Source: Pseudomonadota bacterium (GTDB taxonomy: Bacteria; Pseudomonadota; Gammaproteobacteria; Burkholderiales; Burkholderiaceae_C). From it: DNA of 64,000 nucleotides. This document shows positions 1 to 9,448 of the stretch, one piece after another. How positions within the stretch are numbered: position 1 is the first letter of the stretch; each line of letters starts with the position of its first letter. Made by a program: the position numbers and the translations under genes. The notes beneath the pieces were generated by a model, which was not told the DNA's origin, did no database searches, and saw only the letters and a list, made by a program, of their open reading frames with translations. The stretch covers positions 104,851 through 168,850 of the forward strand of contig JAKOYD010000107.1 of NCBI GenBank assembly GCA_029780695.1, given 5' to 3'.

Positions 1-1148
1 TTGAGCAGCGGTGCCAGCTCGCGGTAGCGGCTGGCGGTGTGGCGGATGTAGGCGATGAAGCGCGGCGCATCGGCCAGGTACTTGGGCTTGCCGTCGCGCA
101 GGGTCAGCCGCGCAAAGATGCCGGCCACCTTCAGGTGCCGCTGCAGGCCCATCCATTCGACGGCGCGCCAGAAGCTGCCGAAGTCGCTGTGCCAGTCCTC
201 GAAGTCCATCAGCCCGAGCTTGCGGGCGCGTTCCCAGTAGCGCACGGTGATGTCGAGCACGAATTCCTCGTCCCACGTCAGGAAGGCGTCGCGCATCAGG
301 CTGGCGATGTCATAGGTGGCGGGGCCGTACAGCGCGTCCTGGAAGTCCAGCACGCCAAGGGGTGAGCCCCCCACGCTCCGCACTAACGTGTCTGCGCTGC
401 CCCCCGAGGGGGCCGAACCCGCCTTGGGACGGCCCGGCGGCGGGTTGTTCGCCGCCACATTGGGCAGCATCAGGTTGCGCGGCATGAAGTCGCGGTGCAC
501 GTAGACGCTGGGCGCGGCCAGGTTGCGCGCGACGATCAGGTCGAACGTCTGGTTCAGCGTGTCGCGCAGCGCACCCTCGACCGCCACGCCGCGGTGCTGC
601 GCCAGGTACCAGTCGGGAAACAGCGCCAGCTCGCGCCGCAGCACGGCCTCGTCGTACGGAGGCAGCACGCCGGGGCGCGAGGCCTGCTGCCAGCGCAGCA
701 GCGCGTCCACCGCCTGCTCGTACAGCGGGCGGTTGGCCTCGGGGCGGTCGGGGTCGATCGCGGCCATCATGGTCTGCGCGCCCAGGTCGGTCAGCAGCAT
801 GAAGCCGTTGGGCTCGTCCCACGCCAGCACCCGCGGCACGTTCAGCCCGGCCGCCTGCATCAGCCCCGCGACGTGGACGAAGGGGGCGCAGTTCTCGTGC
901 GCGGGCGGCGCGTCCATGATGATGCGGCTGCCGCCGTCCTGCGTGTCGATGCGCAGGTAGCGCCGGAAGCTGGCGTCGGCCGAGGCCACGCGCAGGCTGT
1001 CGGGCCGCAGGGCCTGCGGCCCGGCCACGCCGGCCAGCCAGGCGTCAAAGGCGGCATGGCGGGCGGGGTCGACCCACGTGGGCGCGGGGCCTGGCGCGCT
1101 GGCGGCAGAAACGGAAGGTGTCAGGGGGGCCGGGGTCGCGTCGCTCAT
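1..1148 (-). CDS. amgK: N-acetylmuramate/N-acetylglucosamine-1-kinase-like phosphotransferase AmgK (3' end outside window)
   Basis: Cytosolic APH-fold sugar kinase. In cell-wall recycling AmgK phosphorylates MurNAc at C1 to feed MurU and UDP-MurNAc. Translating the minus strand from the ATG at 1148 gives one open frame to the window edge. It contains the Brenner catalytic loop HRDFMPRN and the metal-binding segment GVLDFQDALYGP. Divergence from lptD matches the usual amgK-lptD arrangement; murU would be expected beyond position 1. Between the catalytic loop and the DFQDA motif lies a Gly/Pro/Ser-rich insertion of about 35 residues encoded by a dispersed repeat (358-467). The frame stays open through it, so the gene is probably functional. 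The C-terminus is not in the window. Confidence 0.85.
   Translation of the reverse strand, partial: MSDATPAPLTPSVSAASAPGPAPTWVDPARHAAFDAWLAGVAGPQALRPDSLRVASADASFRRYLRIDTQDGGSRIIMDAPPAHENCAPFVHVAGLMQAAGLNVPRVLAWDEPNGFMLLTDLGAQTMMAAIDPDRPEANRPLYEQAVDALLRWQQASRPGVLPPYDEAVLRRELALFPDWYLAQHRGVAVEGALRDTLNQTFDLIVARNLAAPSVYVHRDFMPRNLMLPNVAANNPPPGRPKAGSAPSGGSADTLVRSVGGSPLGVLDFQDALYGPATYDIASLMRDAFLTWDEEFVLDITVRYWERARKLGLMDFEDWHSDFGSFWRAVEWMGLQRHLKVAGIFARLTLRDGKPKYLADAPRFIAYIRHTASRYRELAPLL
358..467. repeat. GC-rich dispersed repeat (family B) inserted in frame in amgK
   Basis: The segment with core gccccccgagggggc is related to 37368-37485 (inside glnE, opposite orientation on the + strand) and more loosely to 5250-5336. 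Shared parts are a ccccacgctcc end, the CCCCC/GGGGG hairpin and a cggcccggcggcgg end. It reads through without a stop in amgK and separates two kinase motifs that normally lie close together. Confidence 0.7.
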
Positions 1149-1191
1149 GGATAATCGATTCTAGAGCGAGCCATCGCCCCGACGCGCCAGC

Positions 1192-3636
1192 GTGCCCCGC
1201 ACGCCGCCAGCCGGGTCGCGCGGGCTGGCCGCCCATTCCAACCGATCCGCAGTGCAGGCTTCGCCGCTTTCCCTTTTGCTGTGTCAGGCGCCCTTTCGCG
1301 GCGGGCTGCGGCCCGTGGCGTGGGCCGTGCTGGCGTTGCTGGCCGGCCCGGCGCTGGCGCAGACCGAACCGCTGACCCTGCGCGCCACCCCGCTGCTGGC
1401 CGAAGACGTGCCCGACAACGCCAAGCCGCCCACCGTGGTGTATGGCGAACGCATCACCGGCCGCACCGGGCTGGAATCGGTGATCGAGGGCCAGGCCGAA
1501 CTGCGCCAGCCCGGGCGCGTGGCGTTCGGCGACAAGCTGGTGTACGACGAGACCACCGACATCGCCACCGTCACCGGCGGCGTGCGCGTCAATGCCGAGG
1601 GCGACCGTTACACCGCCACGTCGGGCCAGCTGAAACTGGACGCCATGGAAGGCTTTCTGCTGCAGCCGACCTACCGCTTTCTGGCCACCGGCGCGCACGG
1701 CGCGTCCGAGCGCATCGACATGCTCGACCGCGACCGTTCGCGCGTGTGGCAGGGCACCTACACCACCTGCGAGCGCTATGGCGATGGCGCCGACTGGCGG
1801 CCCGACTGGCTGCTGCGCGCCGACCGCATGGAGCTCGACCGCGAGGACGACGAAGGCCGCGCGTACGGCGCGGTGCTGGAGTTCAAGGGCGTGCCCATCC
1901 TGCCGCTGCCGGCCATGAGCTTTCCGCTCGGCGAGCAGCGCAAGTCCGGCTGGCTGCCGCCCACGATGGGGCTGGACAACAAGAGCGGGCTGGACTTGTC
2001 GGTGCCCTACTACTGGAACATCGCGCCCAACCGCGACGCCACCGTCACGCCCGGCATCATGTCGCGGCGCGGCGCCAACGTGCAGGGCGAATTCCGCTAC
2101 ATGGAGGCCGGCTACCAGGGCCGCGTCAACGCCAACTGGATGCCCAACGACAACCTGCGCGACGGGCGCAACCGCTGGGGCTATTTCGTGCGCCACAACG
2201 GCACGCTGGACACCGGCATCGGCGCCATCGGCGGCCTGGGCGTGGGGCTGAACCTCAACCGCGTCAGCGACAACGACTACTGGCGCGACTTCAACCGCCG
2301 TGGCGTGATGCTGACCACGCGCCTGCTGGCCAACGACGGCACGCTCTCGTGGGGGCGCGGCGACTTCTCGTTCACCGCCCGCGCGCTGCAGTGGCAGACG
2401 CTGCAGGACGTCAACGCCCCCATCCTGCCGCCCTACGACCGCCTGCCGCAACTGGTGGCGCGCTGGGGCCGCCTGAACGACCGCGGTTTCGACTATTCGG
2501 TGGTGGGCGACTTCACGCGTTTTCGCGCCGACCCGCTGCTGACCAAACAGGTCAATGCCGACCGCGCCTTCGTGCAGGCGCAGGTGGCGCGGCCCTTCAC
2601 CCGGCCGTGGGGCTTTTTCACGCCCAAGCTGCAGTTGCACGCCACGCAGTACAACTTCGACGGTCCCCTCGCCGACGGCAGCACCAGCGCCAGCCGCATG
2701 CTGCCCACCCTCAGCCTGGACAGCGGCCTGGTGTTCGAGCGCGACGCCCGCTACTTCGGCCGCGCCTTCCGCCAGACGCTGGAGCCGCGCCTGATGTACG
2801 TCTACACCCCGTACCGCGACCAGAGCCGGTTGCCCGTGTACGACACCGGCGCCTACGACTTCAACTTTGCGACCATCTGGGCCGAAAACGCCTTTGCCGG
2901 CAACGACCGCATCGTCGACAACAACCTGGTCACCGGCGGCCTGACCACGCGCCTGCTCGACCCCGAAACCGGCGCCGAAGCCGTGCGCCTGGCCGTGGCC
3001 CAGCGCTACCGCTTCAGCGGCCAGCAGGTGGTGATGCCGGGTGGCACGCCCACCACGCCCGGCTGGTCCGACCTGATGCTGGGAGCGTCGATCAACTGGA
3101 CGCCGCAATGGGGCCTGGACACCGTGCTGCAGTACAACCTGGACACGCGCACCAGCACCCGCACCACCGTGCAGGCGCGCTACTCGCCCGGCCCGTATCG
3201 CACCGTCAGCATGGCCTATCGCCACCAGCGCGACCTCAACAGCGAATCGGTCGACGTCGGCTGGCAGTGGCCGCTCAGCCAGCGGGCCGGCCGGCGGGGC
3301 GAACTGGGTTCCACCGCGCGCGCCAGCGGCGGCAGCTGCGGCCGCAGCGACTGGTACAGCGTCGGCCGCCTCAATTACGACCTGCACGGCCGGCAGCTGA
3401 CCGAAGGGCTGCTGGGCATCGAATACGATGCCGGCTGCTGGATCGGCCGGCTGGTGGTCGAGAAGCTGCACAGCTCGCTCACCTCGTCCACCAAGCGCAT
3501 CCTGTTCCAGATCGAGTTCGTCGGCCTGTCGCGCCTGGGCAGCGACCCGCTGAGCCGGCTGCGCAACAGCATTCCGCGCTACCGCTATCTGCGCGACGAC
3601 GTTACCCCGCCCAGCCGGTTCACGGACTATGAATAA
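1192..3636 (+). CDS. lptD: LPS-assembly protein LptD
   Basis: Outer-membrane beta-barrel that, plugged by LptE, inserts LPS into the outer leaflet. From the GTG at 1192 the product has 814 residues, with a hydrophobic signal segment at residues 41-57 ending in ALAQ. A periplasmic OstA/LptA-like jellyroll follows (about 80-190; VVYGERITGRTGLE), then a long barrel region rich in alternating aromatic and polar residues. Paired cysteines (Cys-Trp near the C-terminus and CGRSDW) fit the LptD disulfides. The start is uncertain: another GTG at 1252 in frame would also give a good signal peptide. surA follows about 100 bp downstream, the standard lptD-surA order. Confidence 0.93.
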   Translation: MPRTPPAGSRGLAAHSNRSAVQASPLSLLLCQAPFRGGLRPVAWAVLALLAGPALAQTEPLTLRATPLLAEDVPDNAKPPTVVYGERITGRTGLESVIEGQAELRQPGRVAFGDKLVYDETTDIATVTGGVRVNAEGDRYTATSGQLKLDAMEGFLLQPTYRFLATGAHGASERIDMLDRDRSRVWQGTYTTCERYGDGADWRPDWLLRADRMELDREDDEGRAYGAVLEFKGVPILPLPAMSFPLGEQRKSGWLPPTMGLDNKSGLDLSVPYYWNIAPNRDATVTPGIMSRRGANVQGEFRYMEAGYQGRVNANWMPNDNLRDGRNRWGYFVRHNGTLDTGIGAIGGLGVGLNLNRVSDNDYWRDFNRRGVMLTTRLLANDGTLSWGRGDFSFTARALQWQTLQDVNAPILPPYDRLPQLVARWGRLNDRGFDYSVVGDFTRFRADPLLTKQVNADRAFVQAQVARPFTRPWGFFTPKLQLHATQYNFDGPLADGSTSASRMLPTLSLDSGLVFERDARYFGRAFRQTLEPRLMYVYTPYRDQSRLPVYDTGAYDFNFATIWAENAFAGNDRIVDNNLVTGGLTTRLLDPETGAEAVRLAVAQRYRFSGQQVVMPGGTPTTPGWSDLMLGASINWTPQWGLDTVLQYNLDTRTSTRTTVQARYSPGPYRTVSMAYRHQRDLNSESVDVGWQWPLSQRAGRRGELGSTARASGGSCGRSDWYSVGRLNYDLHGRQLTEGLLGIEYDAGCWIGRLVVEKLHSSLTSSTKRILFQIEFVGLSRLGSDPLSRLRNSIPRYRYLRDDVTPPSRFTDYE

Positions 3637-3738
3637 GCCCGACGCCGACGCGGCCCGCAGCCCCCGATGGCTGAATTGCCAGACCGCCCCATCGCCCCGG
3701 CACCGCGCGATGCGAGCGGTGCGTTAAGGAGAAACCCC

Positions 3739-5247
3739 ATGTCCCGCGTTCCTTTCCGCCTTGCCCACGCCCGCTGGCTGGTGCTGTCCGCGGCGTGCGC
3801 GGCGCTGGCGCTGCCCGCGCAGGCGCAGACCGACGGCACCGCCGCCGCGGCCGCGCCGCGCGCCAAGCCAGCGGCCAGGAAGCCGCCGGCCCGCAAGGCG
3901 TCGCCCAAGGCGGCGCGTCAAGCCGTGCCGGCCGCCGCGCCAGCGGCCACGCCCGCCGCCGCGCCGGCGCCCGCAACGCCGCCCGCGCGCTCCGCCGCCA
4001 GCGCCGGCCCGCGCGAGGCCGATTACATCGTCGCCGTGGTCAACACCGAGCCCGTCACCAACAACGAAGTGCGTGCCCGCATGGCGCGGGCGCAGCGCCA
4101 GCTGGCCGAGCGCGCCATGTCGGTGCCGGCCGGGGTCGATCTGCGCACCGACATGCTGGAGCGCCTGATCGCCGAGCGTGCGCAGCTGCAGTACGCGCGC
4201 GAGATCGGCCTGAAAGTGGACGACGCGGCGCTGGCCCAGGCCGAGCTGTCCATTGCGCGCCAGAACCAGCTGGCCACGGTGCAGGAACTGCACGCCCGCA
4301 TCCAGCAAGACGGCATCGCGCTGAAGGATTTTCGCGACGACGTGCGCAACCAGGTGCTGCTGGCGCGCCTGCGCCAGCAGGAAATCGAGCCCAAGCTGCG
4401 CGTGACCGATGCCGAGGTGGACGCCTTTATCCGCGAGCAAACTGGCGCGCGCGCCGGCGCGGTGGACCTCAACCTGGCCATGATCCTGGTCGCCGTGCCC
4501 GAAGGCGCCAACGCCGCCGATCAGACCCGCCTGCAGGCGCGTGCCGACGAGGCGGCGCGCCGCGCGCGTGGCGGCGAAGACTTCGCCAAGCTGGCCACCG
4601 AATATTCCGACGCCAACAACCGCGGACGCGACGGCGGCGTGCTGGGCCTGCGCCCGATCGAGCAATACCCCGAGCTGTTCCAGCGCAGCGTGCAGCGCGC
4701 GCGCATGGGCGACGTGGTCGGCCCGGTCAAGTCCGACGCCGGCTTTCACGTGCTGAAGGTGCTGGAACGCAAGCAGAACAACGACCTGCCCGAGGTGAAG
4801 ATCCCGCAGACGCACGTGCGCCACATCCTGCTGCGCACCGGCCCGGCGCAGGGTGAGCGCGTGGCGCGCGAGCGCGCGGCCGACATCAAGCGGCGCGTGG
4901 CGTCCGGCCAGGCCAGCTTCGAGCAGCTGGCGCGCGAAATGTCGCAGGACGAAAGCGCGCAGGACGGCGGCGAACTGGGCTGGGTGCCGCCCGGCCAGTT
5001 CGTGCCCGAATTCGAGCAGGCCATGAACAACCTCAACCCCGGCGAAGTCAGCGACCCGGTGGTGACGCGCTTCGGCGTGCACCTGATCCGCGTCGACGGC
5101 CGGCGCGAACAGGTGCTCACCGCCGCCGAGCAGCGCCAGCTGGCGCGCAACATGCTGCGCGAAAAGAAGGCGCAGGAAGCCTTCGAGACCTGGGCGCGCG
5201 AAGTGCGCGGCCGCGCGTACGTCGAATACCGCGACCCGCCGAGATGA
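3739..5247 (+). CDS. surA: Periplasmic peptidyl-prolyl isomerase / chaperone SurA
   Basis: Chaperone for unfolded outer-membrane proteins crossing the periplasm, including LptD encoded just upstream. The ATG at 3739 follows aaggag with good spacing and gives a classic signal peptide ending AQAQ. Domains in order: an Ala/Pro/Lys-rich linker (about 30-92, longer than usual), the SurA N-terminal chaperone domain (about 95-215), and two parvulin domains (about 235-335 and 345-445; the second has [13 protein letters not shown] and FGVHLI). The length of 502 aa is above the typical 430 because of the linker. Probably cotranscribed with lptD. pdxA, often next, is absent; rsmA follows after a repeat. 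Confidence 0.93.
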   Translation: MSRVPFRLAHARWLVLSAACAALALPAQAQTDGTAAAAAPRAKPAARKPPARKASPKAARQAVPAAAPAATPAAAPAPATPPARSAASAGPREADYIVAVVNTEPVTNNEVRARMARAQRQLAERAMSVPAGVDLRTDMLERLIAERAQLQYAREIGLKVDDAALAQAELSIARQNQLATVQELHARIQQDGIALKDFRDDVRNQVLLARLRQQEIEPKLRVTDAEVDAFIREQTGARAGAVDLNLAMILVAVPEGANAADQTRLQARADEAARRARGGEDFAKLATEYSDANNRGRDGGVLGLRPIEQYPELFQRSVQRARMGDVVGPVKSDAGFHVLKVLERKQNNDLPEVKIPQTHVRHILLRTGPAQGERVARERAADIKRRVASGQASFEQLAREMSQDESAQDGGELGWVPPGQFVPEFEQAMNNLNPGEVSDPVVTRFGVHLIRVDGRREQVLTAAEQRQLARNMLREKKAQEAFETWAREVRGRAYVEYRDPPR

Positions 5248-5249
5248 GC

Positions 5250-5336
5250 CCCCCCCTGAGGCGCTTGCGCGCCTTCCCCCCAAGGGGGACGCCGCCAGCG
5301 GCCGGGTCAAGCCCGCTCCGCGGCGGCCCTGGCGTG
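5250..5336. repeat. GC-rich dispersed repeat between surA and rsmA (family B-like)
   Basis: Begins with a strong hairpin (cccccctgagg ... ccttccccccaaggggg), followed by gcggccgggtcaagcccgctccgcgg. The hairpin core resembles the repeats inside amgK and glnE. Its place just after the surA stop means it could also act as a transcript terminator or mRNA stabiliser, though there is no U-tract. Confidence 0.55.
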
Positions 5337-5383
5337 GCTTGCGCCGCAGCCATTCGACCAGTTCAAGGTTTGATGCGCGCGGG

Positions 5384-6154
5384 ATGAAACACGTTGCACG
5401 GAAACGCTTCGGGCAGCACTTCCTGTCCGACCCGGCGATCATCGACGCCATCGTGCGCGCCATCGATCCGCGCCCCGGCCAGCCGATGGTGGAGATCGGG
5501 CCGGGCCTGGCGGCGCTGACGCAGCCGCTGGTCGAGCGGCTGGGGCGGCTGACGGTGATCGAGCTGGACCGCGACCTGGCGGCGCGCCTGCGCGCGCACC
5601 CGCAACTCGATGTCATCGAATCCGATGTACTGAAAGTGGACTTTGCGCAGGTACAGCAAGCGCTGGACGCTATTAAATTGAGAGTTTGCGGCAACCTGCC
5701 GTACAACATCTCCAGCCCCATCCTGTTCCACCTGCTGCCCTACGCCGCGCACGTGCAGGACCAGCACTTCATGCTGCAGAAGGAGGTCATCGACCGCATG
5801 GTGGCCGCGCCGTCCACGTCGGACTACGGGCGCCTGTCGGTCATGCTGCAGTGGCGCTACGCGATGGAAAACGTGCTGTTCGTGCCGCCCGAAGCGTTCG
5901 ACCCGCCGCCGCGCGTCGATTCGGCCGTGGTGCGCATGGTGCCGCGCGCCGACTTCGCGCCGCTTGATGCCGACCTGCTGTCCGAACTGGTGCAGGTGGC
6001 CTTCAGCCAGCGCCGCAAGCTGCTGCGGCATTCGCTCGGCAAGTGGCTGGACGCGCGCGGATTTTCAGGCGACTTCGACGTGCAGCGCCGCGCCGAGGAA
6101 GTGCCGGTGGGCGAGTATCTGGCGCTGGCAGAGCGCGTGGCGGGCGTTCGCTGA
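5384..6154 (+). CDS. rsmA: 16S rRNA (A1518/A1519-N6,N6)-dimethyltransferase RsmA (KsgA)
   Basis: Dimethylates two adenines in the 3' hairpin of 16S rRNA during late 30S assembly, using S-adenosylmethionine. From the ATG at 5384 ([14 protein letters not shown], the family's usual start) the product has 256 aa. The SAM motif VEIGPG is at 37-41 and the catalytic NLPY at 104-107, followed by NISSPI. Residues about 90-101, between the acidic strand and NLPY, are encoded by a copy of the AT-headed repeat (5654-5690), which replaces the usual short loop. The C-terminal helical domain is complete ([15 protein letters not shown]). Confidence 0.95.
   Translation: MKHVARKRFGQHFLSDPAIIDAIVRAIDPRPGQPMVEIGPGLAALTQPLVERLGRLTVIELDRDLAARLRAHPQLDVIESDVLKVDFAQVQQALDAIKLRVCGNLPYNISSPILFHLLPYAAHVQDQHFMLQKEVIDRMVAAPSTSDYGRLSVMLQWRYAMENVLFVPPEAFDPPPRVDSAVVRMVPRADFAPLDADLLSELVQVAFSQRRKLLRHSLGKWLDARGFSGDFDVQRRAEEVPVGEYLALAERVAGVR
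5654..5690 (+). repeat. AT-headed repeat (family A) inside rsmA
   Basis: The segment gctattaaattgagagtttgcg, preceded by caagcgctgg, is AT-rich against its surroundings and matches the head and tail of the family seen at 7974, 15356 and 17952. It is translated in frame in RsmA just before the NLPY motif. Confidence 0.6.
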
Positions 6155-6167
6155 ACCAAAGCCTGAA

Positions 6168-6441
6168 TCGAACAGCCGTCCGCGAAGGACGCAAAGACAC
6201 GCGAAGGACGCGAAAAATACAAAGCCAAGCATGGCTTATTGAACGCGTCGCGCACCAGGTCGTCATTGCCGCATAGGCGGCAAATCCAGTGCTCAGGTTT
6301 TTTCCTTTGCTGGATTCCCGCTTGCGCGGGAATGACGGCGTTTTGTGGTCCTGAGGGGAAACCGGAACAAGGCGTTCGACGCCTCTTTCTGAATTTTTCG
6401 CGTCCTTCGCGAAATCTTCGCGCCCTTCGCGTCCGGTTTCT
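6168..6441. repeat. Composite intergenic inverted repeat containing a dRS3-like motif
   Basis: This stretch of about 290 bp between rsmA and cnoX has no gene. Its ends are inverted copies of a gcgaaggacgcgaa-type repeat (6175-6215 and 6391-6440), and the same unit recurs at 48113-48172. In the middle, 6314-6333 reads attcccgcttgcgcgggaat, matching ATTCCC-N8-GGGAAT, the core of Neisseria dRS3 repeats. It looks like a repeat nested inside another repeat. Confidence 0.65.
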
Positions 6442-6446
6442 GGTTT

Positions 6447-7421
6447 TCAGTTCAACGCCATCGACAACTTGCGCCGATAACCGGACAGCAACTCGGACTG
6501 CGGATCGTGCGCCGCCGCCGCGGCCGCCTTGCCGGTCAGCTCGATGCCGCCGGCGCTCTTGCCGGCCGCGCCGGGGCCGGCTTTTTGCGGTGGCGGGGTC
6601 AGCAGTTCCAGGATGGCGACATAGGTCTTGCGCGCGGCCTCGTCGTTCCATTTCTTGTCGCGCATGACGATCTCGAGCAGCTCGTCCATGGCCTGCGTCC
6701 ATTGGCCTTCGGCCATCAGCGCCTGCGCCTTCTGGTAGCGGGTATCGAAGTCGCGCTTGTTCTGCGCGATCAGGTCGTCGAACTGCGGAATCGGCCAGTT
6801 GCCGCGCTCGTGCTGCTGCACAAAGCGGATCGCGTCGAGCCAGCGGCGCAGCGCCTCGAAGCGCAGCGGCAGCGGCTCGCGCTTCAGGGGCTCTTCCAGC
6901 ACGGCGGCGGCTTCTTCGGTGGCGCCGGTGGCGATCAGCAGGCGTGCGTAGTCGGCGCGCGCGTCGTCGTTGCCGGGGTCCTGTGCCAGCGCGTCGGCCA
7001 GCTTGGCCAGCGCGGCCTCGGTGTCGCCGGATTCCAGCAGCGCCTCGGCCTCGTTCACTTCTTCCTCGGCCGCCAGCGCGCCTTCGCTCGGCACGTGCTT
7101 GTCGAGAAACTGGCGGATCTGCGCCGCCGGCTGCGCGCCGACGAAGGCGTCGACCGGCTGGCCGCCCTTGAACAGCACACACAGCGGAATGCTGCGCACC
7201 CCCAGCATCTGCGACAGCTGGCCGGCGATCTGCGGCACCTTGTCGGCGTCCAGCTTGGCCAGGGTGAAGCGGCCGCCGTATTCGGCCTCCAGCTGCTCCA
7301 GCGCCGGGCCAAGCTGCTTGCAGGGGCCGCACCATTCGGCCCAGATGTCCAGCAGCACGGGCGCGTTCATCGAGGCTTGGAGCACCTCGGATTCGAAGTT
7401 TTGCAGGGTGACGTCGATCAT
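6447..7421 (-). CDS. cnoX: Thioredoxin-TPR chaperone CnoX/YbbN family
   Basis: Cytosolic thioredoxin-fold holdase. E. coli CnoX binds unfolded clients under oxidative (bleach) stress and hands them to GroEL or DnaK. The start chosen is the ATG at 7421 ([13 protein letters not shown]), at the usual distance before the thioredoxin core. The domain occupies residues 1-115 with WCGPCK at 30-35. Residues about 120-324 form TPR-like helical repeats. A WCGPCK site, rather than the redox-inactive SxxC type of E. coli, suggests it may also act as a thioredoxin. It is divergent from purE with a 56-bp shared promoter region. Confidence 0.85.
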   Translation of the reverse strand: MIDVTLQNFESEVLQASMNAPVLLDIWAEWCGPCKQLGPALEQLEAEYGGRFTLAKLDADKVPQIAGQLSQMLGVRSIPLCVLFKGGQPVDAFVGAQPAAQIRQFLDKHVPSEGALAAEEEVNEAEALLESGDTEAALAKLADALAQDPGNDDARADYARLLIATGATEEAAAVLEEPLKREPLPLRFEALRRWLDAIRFVQQHERGNWPIPQFDDLIAQNKRDFDTRYQKAQALMAEGQWTQAMDELLEIVMRDKKWNDEAARKTYVAILELLTPPPQKAGPGAAGKSAGGIELTGKAAAAAAHDPQSELLSGYRRKLSMALN

Positions 7422-7477
7422 CGTGTTCAGATGCGGGCAAAATCGGGATAACCAACAGCCATTGTGCAAGAAGCCAC

Positions 7478-7972
7478 ATGACGAGTCCCATCGTAGGGGT
7501 GGTCATGGGTTCCAGCAGCGACTGGGACACCATGCAGCACGCCGTGCAGATCCTTGAGCAGTTCGGCGTGCCGCACGAGGCGCGCGTGGTGTCCGCCCAC
7601 CGCATGCCGGACGATTTGTTTGCCTATGCCGAAAGCGCGGTGCAGCGCGGCCTGCGCGCCATCATCGCCGGCGCCGGCGGCGCGGCCCACCTGCCGGGCA
7701 TGCTGGCCGCCAAGACGGTGGTGCCGGTGCTGGGCGTGCCGGTCGCGTCGCGCCACCTGCAGGGCGTCGATTCGCTGCACAGCATCGTGCAGATGCCCAA
7801 GGGCATTCCCGTCGCCACCTTCGCCATCGGCACGGCCGGTGCGGCCAACGCGGCGCTGTTCGCGGTGGCCATGCTGGCGAGCAACGACGCGGCGCTGCGC
7901 GCGCGGCTCGACACCTTCCGTGCCGATCAGACCGCCGCCGCCCGCGCCATGGCGCTGCCCGTGGCGGAATGA
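7478..7972 (+). CDS. purE: N5-carboxyaminoimidazole ribonucleotide mutase PurE (class I)
   Basis: Moves the carboxyl group from N5-CAIR to C4 to form CAIR in purine biosynthesis. It acts directly after PurK, encoded next. The 164-aa product opens with [14 protein letters not shown] and has SAHRMPD and [13 protein letters not shown], the signature segments of class I PurE including the substrate-binding Ser-Asp and catalytic His. The ATG at 7478 is the only sensible start. A copy of the AT-headed repeat separates it from purK, so the pair is probably still one transcript. Confidence 0.96.
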   Translation: MTSPIVGVVMGSSSDWDTMQHAVQILEQFGVPHEARVVSAHRMPDDLFAYAESAVQRGLRAIIAGAGGAAHLPGMLAAKTVVPVLGVPVASRHLQGVDSLHSIVQMPKGIPVATFAIGTAGAANAALFAVAMLASNDAALRARLDTFRADQTAAARAMALPVAE

Positions 7973-7973
7973 G

Positions 7974-8040
7974 ATTTGCTATCAAATAAATAGCTGTCAG
8001 CGCTGTTGCAGCAAGCGCTGGCGGTCTGCCAGACCTTGAT
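7974..8040 (+). repeat. AT-headed repeat (family A), purE-purK spacer
   Basis: One of the best full-length copies. An AT-rich palindromic head (gctatcaaataaatagctg) is followed by cagcgctgttgcagcaagcgctggcgg, containing a second GC-rich inverted repeat (cagcgctg / caagcgctg). It fills almost the whole gap between purE and purK. Confidence 0.75.
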
Positions 8041-8050
8041 TTTCTCGCCC

Positions 8051-9250
8051 ATGTCCACGCACCTTCCTCTCTTGCCCGGCAGCCTGATCGACGGCCGGCC
8101 CGTCATGCTGGGCGTGCTGGGCGGCGGCCAGCTGGGCCGCATGTTCGTGCACGCCGCGCAGTCGCTGGGCTACGAGACGGTGGTGCTCGACCCCGACCGC
8201 GCCAGCCCGGCCGGCCGCATCAGCCACCACTTCATCGAAGCCGACTACCGCGACCCCGACGCGCTGCGCGAACTGGCCGCGCGCGCGCTGGCCATCACCA
8301 CCGAATTCGAGAACGTGCCCGCCGAGGCGCTGGCCGTGCTGGCGGCCACGCGCCCGGTGTCGCCCGCCGCCGACGCCGTCGCCATTGCGCAGGACCGCAT
8401 CCGCGAAAAAGCCCATTTCGTGCGCTGCGCCGCCACCAGCGGCGTGGCGCCGGCGCCGCATGCGGTGATCGAAACCGCCGCCGACCTGGACGCCGTGGAC
8501 GCCGCGCTGCTGCCCGGCATCCTGAAAACCGCGCGCCTGGGCTACGACGGCAAGGGCCAAGCGCGCGTCACGACCCGCGACGAACTGGCCGCCGCCTGGG
8601 CGCGCATGGGCGGCGTCGCCTGCGTGCTGGAGCAGATGCTGCCGCTGGCGTTCGAATGCTCGGTCATCGTCGCGCGCGGCCGCGACGGCCAGGTCGTCAG
8701 CCTGCCGGTGCAGCGCAACCTGCACCGCGCCGGCATCCTGTCGGTCACCGAAGTCTATGAAGAAAATGTGCCGCCGGCCCTGGCCACGCAAGCGCAGCAA
8801 GCTACCATAAACATAGCAAACGAGCTGCACTACGTCGGTGTGCTGTGCGTCGAATACTTCGTGCTGCAGGACGGCCGCCTGGTCGTCAACGAAATGGCGC
8901 CGCGCCCGCACAACAGCGGCCACTACACCGTCGATGCGTGCGACAGCTCGCAGTTCGACCTGCAGGTGCGCACCCTGGCCGGCCTGCCGCTGCCCCCGCC
9001 GCGCCAGCACAGCGCCGCCATCATGCTCAACCTGCTGGGCGACCTGTGGTTCGACCTCGCCGGCGCGCCGCGCGCCCTGCCCTGGGCCGAGGTGCTGGCG
9101 CTGCCCGGCGCCCACCTGCACCTGTACGGCAAGACCGAGGCCCGGCGCGGCCGCAAGATGGGCCACCTGACCTTCACCGGCCCCGACGCCGCCCGCGTGC
9201 GCGACCGCGCCACGCGCGCCGCGGCGCTGCTGGGGATGGAGGCGTTTTGA
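8051..9250 (+). CDS. purK: N5-carboxyaminoimidazole ribonucleotide synthase PurK
   Basis: ATP-grasp ligase that carboxylates AIR with bicarbonate to give N5-CAIR, the substrate of PurE. The ATG at 8051 gives 399 aa. The product begins with a Rossmann-like segment (LGVLGGGQLGRMFV, near residue 20), has an ATP-grasp core with LGYDGKGQARV and EFENVPAEAL, and a metal/ATP region VNEMAPRPHNSGHYT. The stretch TINIANEL before HYVGVLCVE is encoded by a repeat copy (8787-8822). The stop overlaps a possible small gene starting with TTG at 9247. Confidence 0.96.
   Translation: MSTHLPLLPGSLIDGRPVMLGVLGGGQLGRMFVHAAQSLGYETVVLDPDRASPAGRISHHFIEADYRDPDALRELAARALAITTEFENVPAEALAVLAATRPVSPAADAVAIAQDRIREKAHFVRCAATSGVAPAPHAVIETAADLDAVDAALLPGILKTARLGYDGKGQARVTTRDELAAAWARMGGVACVLEQMLPLAFECSVIVARGRDGQVVSLPVQRNLHRAGILSVTEVYEENVPPALATQAQQATINIANELHYVGVLCVEYFVLQDGRLVVNEMAPRPHNSGHYTVDACDSSQFDLQVRTLAGLPLPPPRQHSAAIMLNLLGDLWFDLAGAPRALPWAEVLALPGAHLHLYGKTEARRGRKMGHLTFTGPDAARVRDRATRAAALLGMEAF
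8787..8822 (+). repeat. AT-headed repeat (family A) inside purK
   Basis: The AT-rich segment gctaccataaacatagc, preceded by caagcgcag, is embedded in GC-rich coding sequence. It is translated as ATINIA within a helix/loop of the ATP-grasp domain. Confidence 0.55.
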
Positions 9251-9441
9251 CGCCAGCCGATGGGCGCCTGGATTACCCAGGAGCGCCGACTCCACCGCGC
9301 TTCGGTTTGGACGCGCAGGCACGCGCGCGTCAGCGGGCAGGCCGACGCTTGCGCGCCCTGCTGCAATCTCTGCCGCGCGTGGCTGCGGCCGAGCGCCTGA
9401 GCGATGCAGACATCGTGGCGCTTGTGAAGCGGTTGCGCTGA
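9247..9441 (+). CDS. Possible small protein overlapping the purK stop (unknown function)
   Basis: A 64-aa frame begins with TTG at 9247, overlapping the purK TGA in a ttga arrangement typical of translational coupling, and ends 7 bp before tsaC. Its C-terminal half reads like a genuine helical protein (RRLRALLQSLPRV, then SDADIVALVKRLR). The N-terminal part is Pro-rich. I recognise no family. Support is the tight packing and a sensible sequence; against it are the non-ATG start and small size. If not translated, this is simply a 190-bp spacer in the pur-tsaC operon. Confidence 0.4.
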   Translation: MTPADGRLDYPGAPTPPRFGLDAQARARQRAGRRLRALLQSLPRVAAAERLSDADIVALVKRLR

Positions 9442-9448
9442 TCCCGCC

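Noticed and set aside
1045..3471. Long open frame antisense to lptD (808 codons), and similar long antisense frames over surA, purK, glnE, yhdP, aptA and mmsA
   Set aside because: They are His/Arg/Ala/Gly/Val-rich with no domain, and arise from GC-rich codon bias opposite well-supported genes.
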